DNA of 23,722 bases from Vulcanimicrobiia bacterium (GTDB lineage Bacteria; Eremiobacterota; Eremiobacteria; Baltobacterales; Baltobacteraceae): positions 1 through 23,722 of the forward strand of contig JAMXLG010000240.1 in NCBI GenBank assembly GCA_024281135.1, read 5' to 3'. The position numbers were made by a program, and so were the translations under genes. The stretch's first letter is position 1. Each line of letters begins with the position of its first letter. The notes below the pieces were generated by a model that did not search any database, was not told where the DNA came from, and was given only the letters and a program-made list of their open reading frames with translations. This document shows, piece after piece, positions 8,819 to 15,147 of this stretch.

Positions 8819-8831
8819 TACGCTGAAAATC
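8819..8831 (+). promoter_or_regulatory. Putative leaderless promoter (-10) of the metallophosphoesterase gene
   Basis: TACGCT at 8819-8824 fits the -10 pattern TANNNT and lies 7 nt before the GTG start, so transcription would begin at or next to the start codon. There is no Shine-Dalgarno sequence in the short gap after the ATPase stop. Same spacing as at topA. Inference from spacing only. Confidence 0.35.
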
Positions 8832-9617
8832 GTGATCGTCGCGCAGATTTCGGATCTCCACATTCGGCGACGTGGGCATGTGATGCACTACATGCCTAAT
8901 ACCGCCGACTATTTGCGCCGAACCATCGATCGATTGCATCATATGAGCCCGCGGGCCGGTATCGTACTCGCAACCGGCGACCTCGTCGAACGAGGGTCAC
9001 CCCACGAATACCGCCGGCTCAGGTCGATTCTCAACCGCCTCGAAATACCGTACTTTTTGATCCCCGGAAATCATGATGATCGCGAAGCGCTACGGAAAGC
9101 ATTTCGCGATCATTGTTATTTATCGACCTGTTCGAAGCACGCGAGCTATGCGTTCGATGCGTGGCCGTTACGTATCATCGCGCTCGATTCTACCGATCCG
9201 CGGCACATTGGCGGCTATCTCGACGGCGATCGCCTCGCATGGCTCGAGTCGGAACTCGCGTCGCATCCGCGCCGCCCCACGATCGTTGCGCTGCACCATC
9301 CGCCGTTCCGCACCGGCGTGCCCGCGATGGATGCGCACGGCTTCGTCAACGTGGAGCGTTTCGGAGAAATCGTGCGCGCGCACCCGCAGATCGCCCGCAT
9401 TATCAGCGGTCACGTGCACACGGTTTTGATGCGTCCGTGGAACGGCACCGTAGCGTGCACGGCGCCCAGTACATCGCCGCAATTCGTTATCGGACGCTCC
9501 CGCCTTGGTATCGGCGTCGAAGCCGCCGGCGTGCTGTTGCACGAGTGGAATTTCAACGCGGAGGTGCGCACGTATATTGCGCGGCTAGAAAGCCGCGACG
9601 AACAACAAATAGCGTAG
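8832..9617 (+). CDS. Calcineurin-like metallophosphoesterase, class III cyclic-nucleotide phosphodiesterase (CpdA-like)
   Basis: A 261-residue metallophosphoesterase with a complete two-metal site: SDLH (D8, H10), ATGDLVERG (D50), PGNHDD (N80, H81), the ALHHPP histidine and GHVHT. The order and spacing, including GNHD followed by DGDRLAWLESEL, resemble CpdA/Rv0805 cyclic-nucleotide phosphodiesterases. Hydrolysis of cAMP is the family expectation, but related members act on phospholipids, so the substrate is open. It is soluble with no signal peptide. The GTG start puts the first metal motif at residue 8, as in homologues. A hairpin terminator follows 15 nt after the stop. Confidence 0.88.
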   Translation: MIVAQISDLHIRRRGHVMHYMPNTADYLRRTIDRLHHMSPRAGIVLATGDLVERGSPHEYRRLRSILNRLEIPYFLIPGNHDDREALRKAFRDHCYLSTCSKHASYAFDAWPLRIIALDSTDPRHIGGYLDGDRLAWLESELASHPRRPTIVALHHPPFRTGVPAMDAHGFVNVERFGEIVRAHPQIARIISGHVHTVLMRPWNGTVACTAPSTSPQFVIGRSRLGIGVEAAGVLLHEWNFNAEVRTYIARLESRDEQQIA

Positions 9618-9632
9618 TGGACTCTAAACAAT

Positions 9633-9660
9633 AAGGGACGACCGAATCGGTCGTCCCTTT
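9633..9660. terminator. Bidirectional rho-independent terminator
   Basis: Perfect inverted repeat: AAGGGACGACCGA at 9633-9645, one base, then TCGGTCGTCCCTT at 9647-9659. In practice this makes an 11-12 bp stem with a tight loop. T residues follow on the plus strand and a T-rich stretch on the minus strand. It lies between two convergent genes (phosphoesterase stop at 9617, histone-like stop at 9677) and can serve both. Confidence 0.85.
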
Positions 9661-9676
9661 GCAGATGCGTTATGCG

Positions 9677-10057
9677 TTACGCTGCTTTTTTGCGGCGGCC
9701 ACCCTTACGAGCGGCTTTCTTGCGGCCACCCGCCGCTTTTTTACGAGCGCCGGCTTTACGCGTCGCCTTCTTGCGTCCGCCTGCGGCTTTTTTGCGTCCG
9801 GCCTTTTTGCGTCCGCCCGCGGCCTTCTTACGTCCGCCTGCGGCTTTTTTGCGTCCGCCTTTGCGCGTCGCCTTCTTGCGTCCGCCTGCGGCTTTTTTAC
9901 GTCCGCCGACTTTACGCGTCGCCTTCTTACGGCCGCCGGCGGCTTTCTTACGCGTTGCTTTCTTACGGCCACCAGCCGCTTTACGACGGGTGGTTTTGCG
10001 GCGTGCCTTCTTGGCTTCGCCCATGGTTTCACCATTCATCATGGTATCGGAGTCCAT
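9677..10057 (-). CDS. Histone H1-like Lys/Arg/Ala repeat nucleoid protein
   Basis: A 126-residue, extremely basic protein. After about 18 residues with acidic and methionine residues it is built from degenerate repeats of the type AAGGRKKATRK, ending GGRRKKAA. Composition and repeat style match bacterial proteins resembling eukaryotic histone H1 tails (AlgP/HctB/H1-like), which bind and compact DNA. No folded domain is evident. I chose ATG 10057 because a strong Shine-Dalgarno (AGGAGG) lies 6 nt upstream, the clearest in the window; ATGs at 10042, 10039 and 10024 lie just inside. Both other frames over this DNA are also open, an effect of the repeats. It is divergent from topA across a highly structured gap and ends at a terminator. 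Confidence 0.85.
   Translation of the reverse strand: MDSDTMMNGETMGEAKKARRKTTRRKAAGGRKKATRKKAAGGRKKATRKVGGRKKAAGGRKKATRKGGRKKAAGGRKKAAGGRKKAGRKKAAGGRKKATRKAGARKKAAGGRKKAARKGGRRKKAA
9755..9905. repeat. Tandem DNA repeats inside the histone-like gene
   Basis: The coding DNA is itself repetitive. The 46-bp segment at 9755-9800 recurs at 9860-9905 with only two mismatches, and shorter copies built on the GCGTCCGCCTGCGGCTTTTT theme lie before, between and after. Such near-identity favours slippage or unequal recombination, so repeat number may vary between strains and assembly here could be collapsed. Confidence 0.75.
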
Positions 10058-10068
10058 TCATTCCTCCT

Positions 10069-10084
10069 CGTCCCCCGGGGGACG
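10069..10084. promoter_or_regulatory. 16-bp perfect palindrome just upstream of the histone-like gene's ribosome binding site
   Basis: CGTCCCCCGGGGGACG is a perfect palindrome, immediately 5' of the AGGAGG of the leftward histone-like gene. On the mRNA it could form a GC hairpin next to the ribosome site, or on DNA act as an operator. Role not determined. Confidence 0.45.
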
Positions 10085-10102
10085 ATAAGCGTAGGTCGGA
10101 CA

Positions 10103-10153
10103 GCGCATTAATAAATGCGCTTTAAGCGCAACTATAAAGGATTTTGGAAAATC
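10103..10153. promoter_or_regulatory. Cluster of three short inverted repeats in the probable promoter of the histone-like gene
   Basis: Three inverted repeats sit in 51 bp. The first, at 10103-10120, has 7-bp arms (GCGCATT/AATGCGC) around AATA. The second, at 10117-10129, is GCGCT-TTA-AGCGC and shares bases with the first. The third, at 10140-10153, is GATTTT-GG-AAAATC. On the minus strand TATAGT at 10137-10132 is a possible -10 for the leftward gene. The arrangement suggests operators or alternative cruciforms. Confidence 0.45.
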
Positions 10154-10159
10154 ATGCAA

Positions 10160-10230
10160 ACGCGCGCGCTCGCGCGTGTGCACGCGCACGCGTATACGCG
10201 CGCGTACGCGCGTGCGCATAGACACGCGTA
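10160..10230. other. Z-DNA-prone alternating purine-pyrimidine tract upstream of topA
   Basis: Bases 10171-10220 alternate pyrimidine-purine without a single break (50 bp), mostly CG with some CA/TG and TA steps. Shorter alternating runs flank it (10160-10169 and 10222-10230). Within it lie perfect palindromes at 10189-10200 and 10199-10212. Alternating CG/CA DNA of this length adopts the left-handed Z form under negative supercoiling. It sits between a nucleoid-protein gene and the topoisomerase I gene. Confidence 0.7.
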
Positions 10231-10268
10231 GAGGGGGTGGGGGTTTGCCCCGGTCTTGACCCCGGGAG

Positions 10269-10281
10269 TATACTGAACCCC
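10269..10281 (+). promoter_or_regulatory. Putative leaderless promoter (-10) of topA
   Basis: TATACT at 10269-10274 is a near-consensus -10 located 7 nt before the GTG start codon, so the transcript should begin at the start codon. No Shine-Dalgarno is present. No good -35 lies at 16-18 bp; the TTGACC at 10256 is only 7 bp away and cannot pair with this -10. Confidence 0.5.
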
Positions 10282-12453
10282 GTGAAAAAGCCCCTGATCA
10301 TCGTGGAGTCGCCGACCAAGGCCCGCACGATCAAGAAGTTCCTCCCGGCGCGCTACATCGTTAAAGCGTCGGTCGGTCACGTGCGCGATCTTCCGAAGAG
10401 TACGCTCGGTGTCGACGTCGAGAATGACTTTACGCCCAAGTATCTGACGATTAAGGGCAAGGGCGACGTCATCAAAGATCTCAAGAGCGCGGTGAAAAGC
10501 GCGAGCGACGTCTACCTCGCGACCGACCCCGATCGCGAAGGCGAAGCGATTGCGTGGCACCTCGCCGAGTTGCTGAAGCTCGAAAACCCCAAGCGCATCG
10601 AACTGCACGAGATCACCAAAGACGCGGCACTCGCGGCACTCAAGGATCCGCATCACATCGATATGGATCGCGTGAACGCGCAGCAGGCGCGCCGCATCCT
10701 CGACCGTCTCGTCGGCTACAAAATCTCGCCGCTACTGTGGGCGAAAGTCCGCGGCGGTCTCTCGGCCGGCCGCGTGCAATCTGTTGCGGTTCGGCTGATC
10801 GTCGATCGCGAACGCGAAATCGACGCTTTCGTTCCGCGCGAGTATTGGACGGTCACCGCGCATCTCTCGACGCATCGCGATCCGGCGCTGGTCTTTCCGG
10901 CCGAACTCGTCGCGCGCCGCGGCGAGAAATATGAGATTACTAAGAAGGAAGAAGCGGATGCAGTTCTGGCCGCGATCGACGGCGCGGACTTCACCGTTTC
11001 GTCCGTTAAGCGCCGCGAGGTACGCCGCAACGCACCCGCGCCGTTTACCACGTCCACACTCCAGCAAGAGGCTTCGCGCAAACTGAGACTGCGCGTCCGG
11101 CGCACGATGCAGATCGCGCAAGCGCTCTATGAAGGCGTTGATCTCGGAGGAGCAGAGGGCACGCAGGGTCTCATCACCTACATGCGTACCGACTCGACTC
11201 GCGTCAGCGATGCCGCGCGCGAACACGCTCGCGACTATATCACCGCCACCTACGGTGAAGAATTCCACGGCGGCCGCCTGCACAAAGTTCGCGAAGGCGC
11301 GCAAGACGCTCACGAAGCGATCCGCCCGACGTCGGTCTTCAGAACGCCGGCATCGGTCTCGCACGTGCTCAAGCGCGACGAGCTGCGGCTCTATACGTTG
11401 ATCTGGGAACGCTTCGTGGCATCGCAGATGGCCGCAGCGATCCTCGACCAAACGACGGTCGACATTGCGGCGGGCGAGTACACGTTCCGGGCGACCGGCA
11501 GTGTCGTAAAATTCGCCGGCTTCACTCGCGTGTATGAAGAAGGCCGTGATGATGAGACGGGCGCCGAAGCAGAGGGCGCAAAACCGAACGGCATCACCAA
11601 AGGCAAAGGCAAAGTTCGGTTGCCCGAACTGCACGAGCAGGACGCGTTGGATTGCTCGAACATCGAGCCGAAGCAGCATTTCACCGAACCGCCGCCGCGC
11701 TACACCGAAGCAACGCTCGTCAAAGCGCTGGAAGAGAACGGCATCGGCCGCCCGTCCACGTACTCCACGATCGTCGACACGATTCAAGCGCGCGGCTATG
11801 TGACGCAAGAAGAGCGTCGCTTCAAGCCGACGGACATCGGCATCGCGGTCAACGATCTGCTTGCCGAGCACTTCAAAGATATCGTCGATCTGAAGTTCAC
11901 CGCGGGCATGGAAGACAGTCTTGATAAGGTTGCAGACGGGAACGATGACTGGGTTCGGATTTTGCGCGAGTTCTACGGTCCGTTCTCGACCGAGCTCGAA
12001 GAGGCGGAGAAGAAGTTACCGCGTCTGGAGATCAAGGACGAACCGACGGACGAAATCTGTCCGAACTGCGGACGTCCGATGGTCATCAAGACCGGACGCT
12101 TTGGACGCTTCATTTCGTGCACCGGCTATCCGGAATGCAAGACGACGAAACCGATCGTCAAAGACACGGGCGCGAAATGTCCCAAAGACGGCGGCATGAT
12201 CGTCGAGCGCCGCTCGAAGAAGGGCCGCACGTTCTACGGCTGCGCGAATTATCCGAAGTGCGACTTCGTCTCTTGGGATCGCGTCATCCCGGAACCGTGC
12301 CCGGTCTGTGGCAGCTACGTCGTCGCGAAGACCCGCCGCGGCGGCGTCGTGCAACTCGAATGCTCGGCAAATAAAGAACACGACGTCTCGTCACTCGCCA
12401 AGGTGCAACCCGGCGATGAAGCCGGCGAGGAACGCGAACTCGCGGAAGTTTAG
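10282..12453 (+). CDS. topA: DNA topoisomerase I (type IA)
   Basis: A 723-residue topoisomerase that relaxes negative supercoils by single-strand passage. The Toprim domain begins at once (LIIVESPTKARTIKKFL) and carries the acidic triad in DPDREGE (D82, D84, E86). The active-site tyrosine is in ITYMRTDSTR (Y300). The C-terminus has three zinc-ribbon-like modules: CPNCGRPM...CTGYPEC, CPKDGG...CANYPKC (first pair incomplete, CPKD rather than CPxC) and CPVCGSY...C. I chose GTG 10282, which places the Toprim strand at residue 4 as in homologues; an upstream in-frame GTG at 10237 adds 15 unlike residues. It is followed 15 nt later by trmFO. Confidence 0.97.
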   Translation: MKKPLIIVESPTKARTIKKFLPARYIVKASVGHVRDLPKSTLGVDVENDFTPKYLTIKGKGDVIKDLKSAVKSASDVYLATDPDREGEAIAWHLAELLKLENPKRIELHEITKDAALAALKDPHHIDMDRVNAQQARRILDRLVGYKISPLLWAKVRGGLSAGRVQSVAVRLIVDREREIDAFVPREYWTVTAHLSTHRDPALVFPAELVARRGEKYEITKKEEADAVLAAIDGADFTVSSVKRREVRRNAPAPFTTSTLQQEASRKLRLRVRRTMQIAQALYEGVDLGGAEGTQGLITYMRTDSTRVSDAAREHARDYITATYGEEFHGGRLHKVREGAQDAHEAIRPTSVFRTPASVSHVLKRDELRLYTLIWERFVASQMAAAILDQTTVDIAAGEYTFRATGSVVKFAGFTRVYEEGRDDETGAEAEGAKPNGITKGKGKVRLPELHEQDALDCSNIEPKQHFTEPPPRYTEATLVKALEENGIGRPSTYSTIVDTIQARGYVTQEERRFKPTDIGIAVNDLLAEHFKDIVDLKFTAGMEDSLDKVADGNDDWVRILREFYGPFSTELEEAEKKLPRLEIKDEPTDEICPNCGRPMVIKTGRFGRFISCTGYPECKTTKPIVKDTGAKCPKDGGMIVERRSKKGRTFYGCANYPKCDFVSWDRVIPEPCPVCGSYVVAKTRRGGVVQLECSANKEHDVSSLAKVQPGDEAGEERELAEV

Positions 12454-12468
12454 GTCCAAGGCACCGTC

Positions 12469-13818
12469 ATGCGTCTAACGGTTATCGGCGGCGGGCTCGC
12501 GGGCTGCGAAGCTGCGTGGCAGGCTGCGCAGCTAGGTGTCGATGTCGATCTTTATGAGATGCGCCCGCATCGTCGTGGGCCTGCGCATAAGACGGATCAT
12601 CTCGCGGAACTCGTCTGCAGTAACTCGTTGCGTGGCGCGGCGATCGAGAACGCCGTCGGGCTTTTGAAAGAAGAGCTCGCGCGGCTCGACTCGGTCATCA
12701 TTACGTCCGCGCGTGAAGCTGCGGTTCCCGCGGGTGGTGCGCTTGCGGTCGATCGCGAGCAATTTGCTGCGGCGGTGGAGTCGCGCATCGCTTCGCATCC
12801 GCGTATTACGTTGCATCGCGAAGAAGTGACGGCGATTCCGCGTGGTCGTCCGGTGATCGTTGCGTGCGGTCCGCTTCCTGGTGATGCGCTGTTGCACGAG
12901 ATTGATGCGATCCTTCGACAGGCTCAGGATGACACGGGACCGGTTCGGTTGCATTATTTCGATGCGGCTTCGCCTATCGTATCCGCTGACTCGATTGATG
13001 AGACACCGATGTATCGCAAGTCGCGGTATGAAAAAGGCGACGGCGACGACTATCTCAACATTCCGCTCGACAAAGAACAGTATCTGCAGCTCCTGCACGA
13101 TCTGCGCACGCTCGAACGTCATCAGCCCAAAGATTTTGAAGCCGAGACGAAATACTTCGAAGGCTGCCTTCCCATCGAAGAGATGGCCGATCGCGGCGAC
13201 GACGTGCTGCGCTTCGGTCCGTTGAAGCCCGTCGGCTTGCGCGACCCTCGTACGGGAAAGACGCCGTACGCGGTGGTTCAGCTGCGCAAAGAAAACGTCG
13301 AGGGCACCGCGTTCAATCTCGTCGGTTTTCAAACGCGCCTTTCGTGGCCGGCGCAAAAAGAGGCGTTCGGAAAACTTCCGGGACTTGCAAACGCGGAATG
13401 GCTGCGCCTCGGCGTGATGCATCGCAACACGTTTATTGACTCACCGCGGCTGCTCGATTCGCATTTGCGCCTGCGCGCCGACGAATCGATCTACTTCGCG
13501 GGACAGATCACCGGCGCCGAAGGCTACGTCGAAGCGGCGGCATGTGGCGCCATGACAGGAATACATACAGCCCGCGCTTTACTCGGATTACCACCAATCG
13601 AGTTTCCACGCGAAACCGCATTCGGCGCGGTCGTTGCGCATCTTCAAAACGCGGAGACGCATGACTTCCAACCTGCGAACGTGACGTGGGCTCCGTTCCC
13701 GCCCCTCGAGCGAGAGATTCGCGATAAGAAAGAACGCCGCCGCTTGATGGCAGAGCGCGCGCTCAATGCGCTGGACGGCTTCAAACGCGAACTCGACGCA
13801 AAGACCGCGTTCGCGTAG
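12469..13818 (+). CDS. trmFO: Methylenetetrahydrofolate-tRNA-(uracil-54-C5)-methyltransferase
   Basis: A 449-residue flavoprotein that makes ribothymidine at position 54 of tRNA using methylenetetrahydrofolate and FAD. The N-terminal dinucleotide fold (TVIGGGLAGCEAAWQAA) is followed by YEMRP, CSNSLRG (C50), KSRYEKGDGDDYLNIPLD, the catalytic cysteine in GCLPIEEMADRG (C233), LKPVGLRDPRTGK, LVGFQTRLSWPAQ and AGQITGAEGYVEAAACG, all hallmark TrmFO blocks. Length is normal. A short insertion around residues 147-156 is encoded by a sequence that looks like a dispersed repeat. It follows topA as in many Firmicutes. The convergent SIMPL gene begins 3 bp after the stop, leaving no space for a terminator. 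Confidence 0.97.
   Translation: MRLTVIGGGLAGCEAAWQAAQLGVDVDLYEMRPHRRGPAHKTDHLAELVCSNSLRGAAIENAVGLLKEELARLDSVIITSAREAAVPAGGALAVDREQFAAAVESRIASHPRITLHREEVTAIPRGRPVIVACGPLPGDALLHEIDAILRQAQDDTGPVRLHYFDAASPIVSADSIDETPMYRKSRYEKGDGDDYLNIPLDKEQYLQLLHDLRTLERHQPKDFEAETKYFEGCLPIEEMADRGDDVLRFGPLKPVGLRDPRTGKTPYAVVQLRKENVEGTAFNLVGFQTRLSWPAQKEAFGKLPGLANAEWLRLGVMHRNTFIDSPRLLDSHLRLRADESIYFAGQITGAEGYVEAAACGAMTGIHTARALLGLPPIEFPRETAFGAVVAHLQNAETHDFQPANVTWAPFPPLEREIRDKKERRRLMAERALNALDGFKRELDAKTAFA
12910..12932. repeat. Short dispersed-repeat-like element inside trmFO
   Basis: TCCTTCGACAGGCTCAGGAT (12911-12930, followed by GA) resembles a family of short imperfect inverted repeats I recognise as common in intergenic DNA of many bacteria. 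ATCCT/AGGAT form the arms at 12910-12914 and 12926-12930. Here it is translated as part of LRQAQDDTG without breaking the frame, at a point where TrmFO proteins usually have a shorter loop. Copy number in this genome cannot be seen from the window. Confidence 0.55.
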
Positions 13819-13821
13819 CGA

Positions 13822-14538
13822 TTATTTGATCCCGTACGTAATCGTGACGTTTGATGCGACCGATACGGTGACGTAGTCGGCGTCGGAATTGTCGCTGCCG
13901 GGACCGAACTGCGCGCCCATTGCGCCGACCACGTATTGCGAGCTGCAGCTGCCGTCGGGACTCGTCTGGTCGAAAGCGTTGACATTGGAGACGCCGCCCA
14001 ATGAGACGCCGAGCTGCTTTGCGATCGCAAGCGCTTTCAGCCGCGCACCACTGATCGCATCCGCGCGCGCCTTCGCCATCGCCTGCGCGCAGTCTGCGTT
14101 CTTCAACAACACCTGCGCCATATTCAGCCGAACATTTTTCATGCCGGCTACGGCCGCGCCAACACTCGCAATGCCGGTACGCATCGTCGCGATCGTGGGA
14201 TTTTGCACGACCGCCGTAACGGTAGCGTAATTGGAGTATCCGCCGGCGGAAAACGAGATTGGTAATTGAACGGTCGAACGTTCCGCTCCGGCATTTACCA
14301 ATGCATCAACGAGCGGCGCAAGCGCTTCTTGATTCAGCGTGTTCTTGTTGTCAATCGAAGAGAGGTTGAGCGCGATGTGCGCGCTCGATGCGGGGACGCG
14401 AAGAACCGACGTGCCGTTGACGGTGATGCCATGTCCATTCGCCGCTTGCCAACTGCGGGCAACGGGCGGCACGGCCTGCGCACCGGCAGCGGCCGGCGCA
14501 AGTAGCGAGAATGCAAGGAGAACAAGCGTCTTCTTCAT
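13822..14538 (-). CDS. Secreted SIMPL-domain (DUF541, YggE-like) protein
   Basis: A 238-residue protein with a clear Sec signal peptide ([20 protein letters not shown], likely cut after AQA). It then has the SIMPL fold: [22 protein letters not shown] near the start, a middle segment of the type [30 protein letters not shown], and a final strand [16 protein letters not shown]. YggE-like proteins are periplasmic or surface proteins with loosely defined roles in stress and signalling. Two cysteines (in NADCAQAM and DGSCSSQY) could form a disulfide. It lies in reverse orientation between trmFO and hslV. A GGGG-type ribosome site is just upstream of the ATG. Confidence 0.85.
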   Translation of the reverse strand: MKKTLVLLAFSLLAPAAAGAQAVPPVARSWQAANGHGITVNGTSVLRVPASSAHIALNLSSIDNKNTLNQEALAPLVDALVNAGAERSTVQLPISFSAGGYSNYATVTAVVQNPTIATMRTGIASVGAAVAGMKNVRLNMAQVLLKNADCAQAMAKARADAISGARLKALAIAKQLGVSLGGVSNVNAFDQTSPDGSCSSQYVVGAMGAQFGPGSDNSDADYVTVSVASNVTITYGIK

Positions 14539-14574
14539 AGGCCCCTTCTTGGGAGGGTTGAGCGAGCGAGCCTG

Positions 14575-14606
14575 CTTGAAACTCTCGAACGGACTTTCGG
14601 GTATCT
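14575..14606 (+). promoter_or_regulatory. Possible hslVU promoter with a CTTGAAA element
   Basis: In the 78-bp gap between the divergent SIMPL gene and hslV, CTTGAAA (14575-14581) equals the -35 consensus of sigma-32-type heat-shock promoters. A weak GTATCT (14601-14606) follows at 19 bp. The matching CCCCAT-type -10 is not evident, and no CIRCE element is present, so the assignment is tentative. Confidence 0.25.
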
Positions 14607-14616
14607 GCGTGACGAT

Positions 14617-15147
14617 ATGAAAATTCGATCGACGACGATCGTCGCCGTCCGCCGCAACGGTTCCCTAGCGATTGCGGGCGACGGCCAGGTTACTTTGGAC
14701 AAGACGATCGTCAAACACAGCGCGCGCAAAGTGCGCAAAATCGCAGGCGGCAAAGTGGTGGCCGGTTTCGCCGGCTCCGCTGCGGACGGTATCACGTTGC
14801 TCGAAAAGTTCGAGAATAAGTACAACGAGTTCAAAGACGTGACGCGCGCGGCGGTGGAACTTGCGAAAGACTGGCGCCAGGACCGCGCGCTGCGCCGTTT
14901 GGAGGCGTTGCTCATCGTCGGCACGCCCGATCATCTCTTTGTGCTTTCGGGTACAGGTGATGTGATCGAACCCGACGAGGGAATCGCGGCGATCGGCAGC
15001 GGCGGCCCATACGCGCAAGCGGCGGCGGCGGCGCTCACGCGCAACAGCAATCTTTCGGCGGAAGAGATCGTGCGAAAGGCACTCGAGATCGCTGGGGAGA
15101 TTTGTATCTATACCAACAGCGACATCACCGTGGAGACCCTCTCATGA
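14617..15147 (+). CDS. hslV: ATP-dependent protease subunit HslV (ClpQ)
   Basis: A 176-residue proteasome-like peptidase, full length. It begins [13 protein letters not shown]; the first Thr of TTI (T6) would be the N-terminal nucleophile after propeptide removal. [43 protein letters not shown] and the C-terminal [14 protein letters not shown] are typical. It forms a double hexamer that degrades proteins fed by HslU. Its stop overlaps the hslU start as ATGA, so the two subunits are translationally coupled. Confidence 0.97.
   Translation: MKIRSTTIVAVRRNGSLAIAGDGQVTLDKTIVKHSARKVRKIAGGKVVAGFAGSAADGITLLEKFENKYNEFKDVTRAAVELAKDWRQDRALRRLEALLIVGTPDHLFVLSGTGDVIEPDEGIAAIGSGGPYAQAAAAALTRNSNLSAEEIVRKALEIAGEICIYTNSDITVETLS

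Noticed and set aside
9755..9905. Regular DNA repeats considered as a CRISPR array
   Set aside because: Repeats are contiguous and coding, spacers are not unique, and no cas genes are near.
9672..10088. Plus-strand open frame rich in Pro/Ala/Phe (repeats like RPPAAFLR) and a second minus-strand frame
   Set aside because: Both are by-products of the repetitive histone-like gene; only the minus frame starting at 10057 has a strong ribosome site and a recognisable composition.
10231..10250. G-runs before topA as a G-quadruplex
   Set aside because: There are only two runs of five G, so at best a weak two-layer structure; adjacent C-runs favour an ordinary hairpin.
10256..10274. TTGACC plus TATACT as a canonical sigma-70 promoter
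   Set aside because: The spacer is only 7 bp; a normal promoter needs about 17. The TATACT alone is kept as a leaderless -10.
10732..11871. 379-codon open frame antisense to topA
   Set aside because: Shadow of a certain gene; no recognisable domain.
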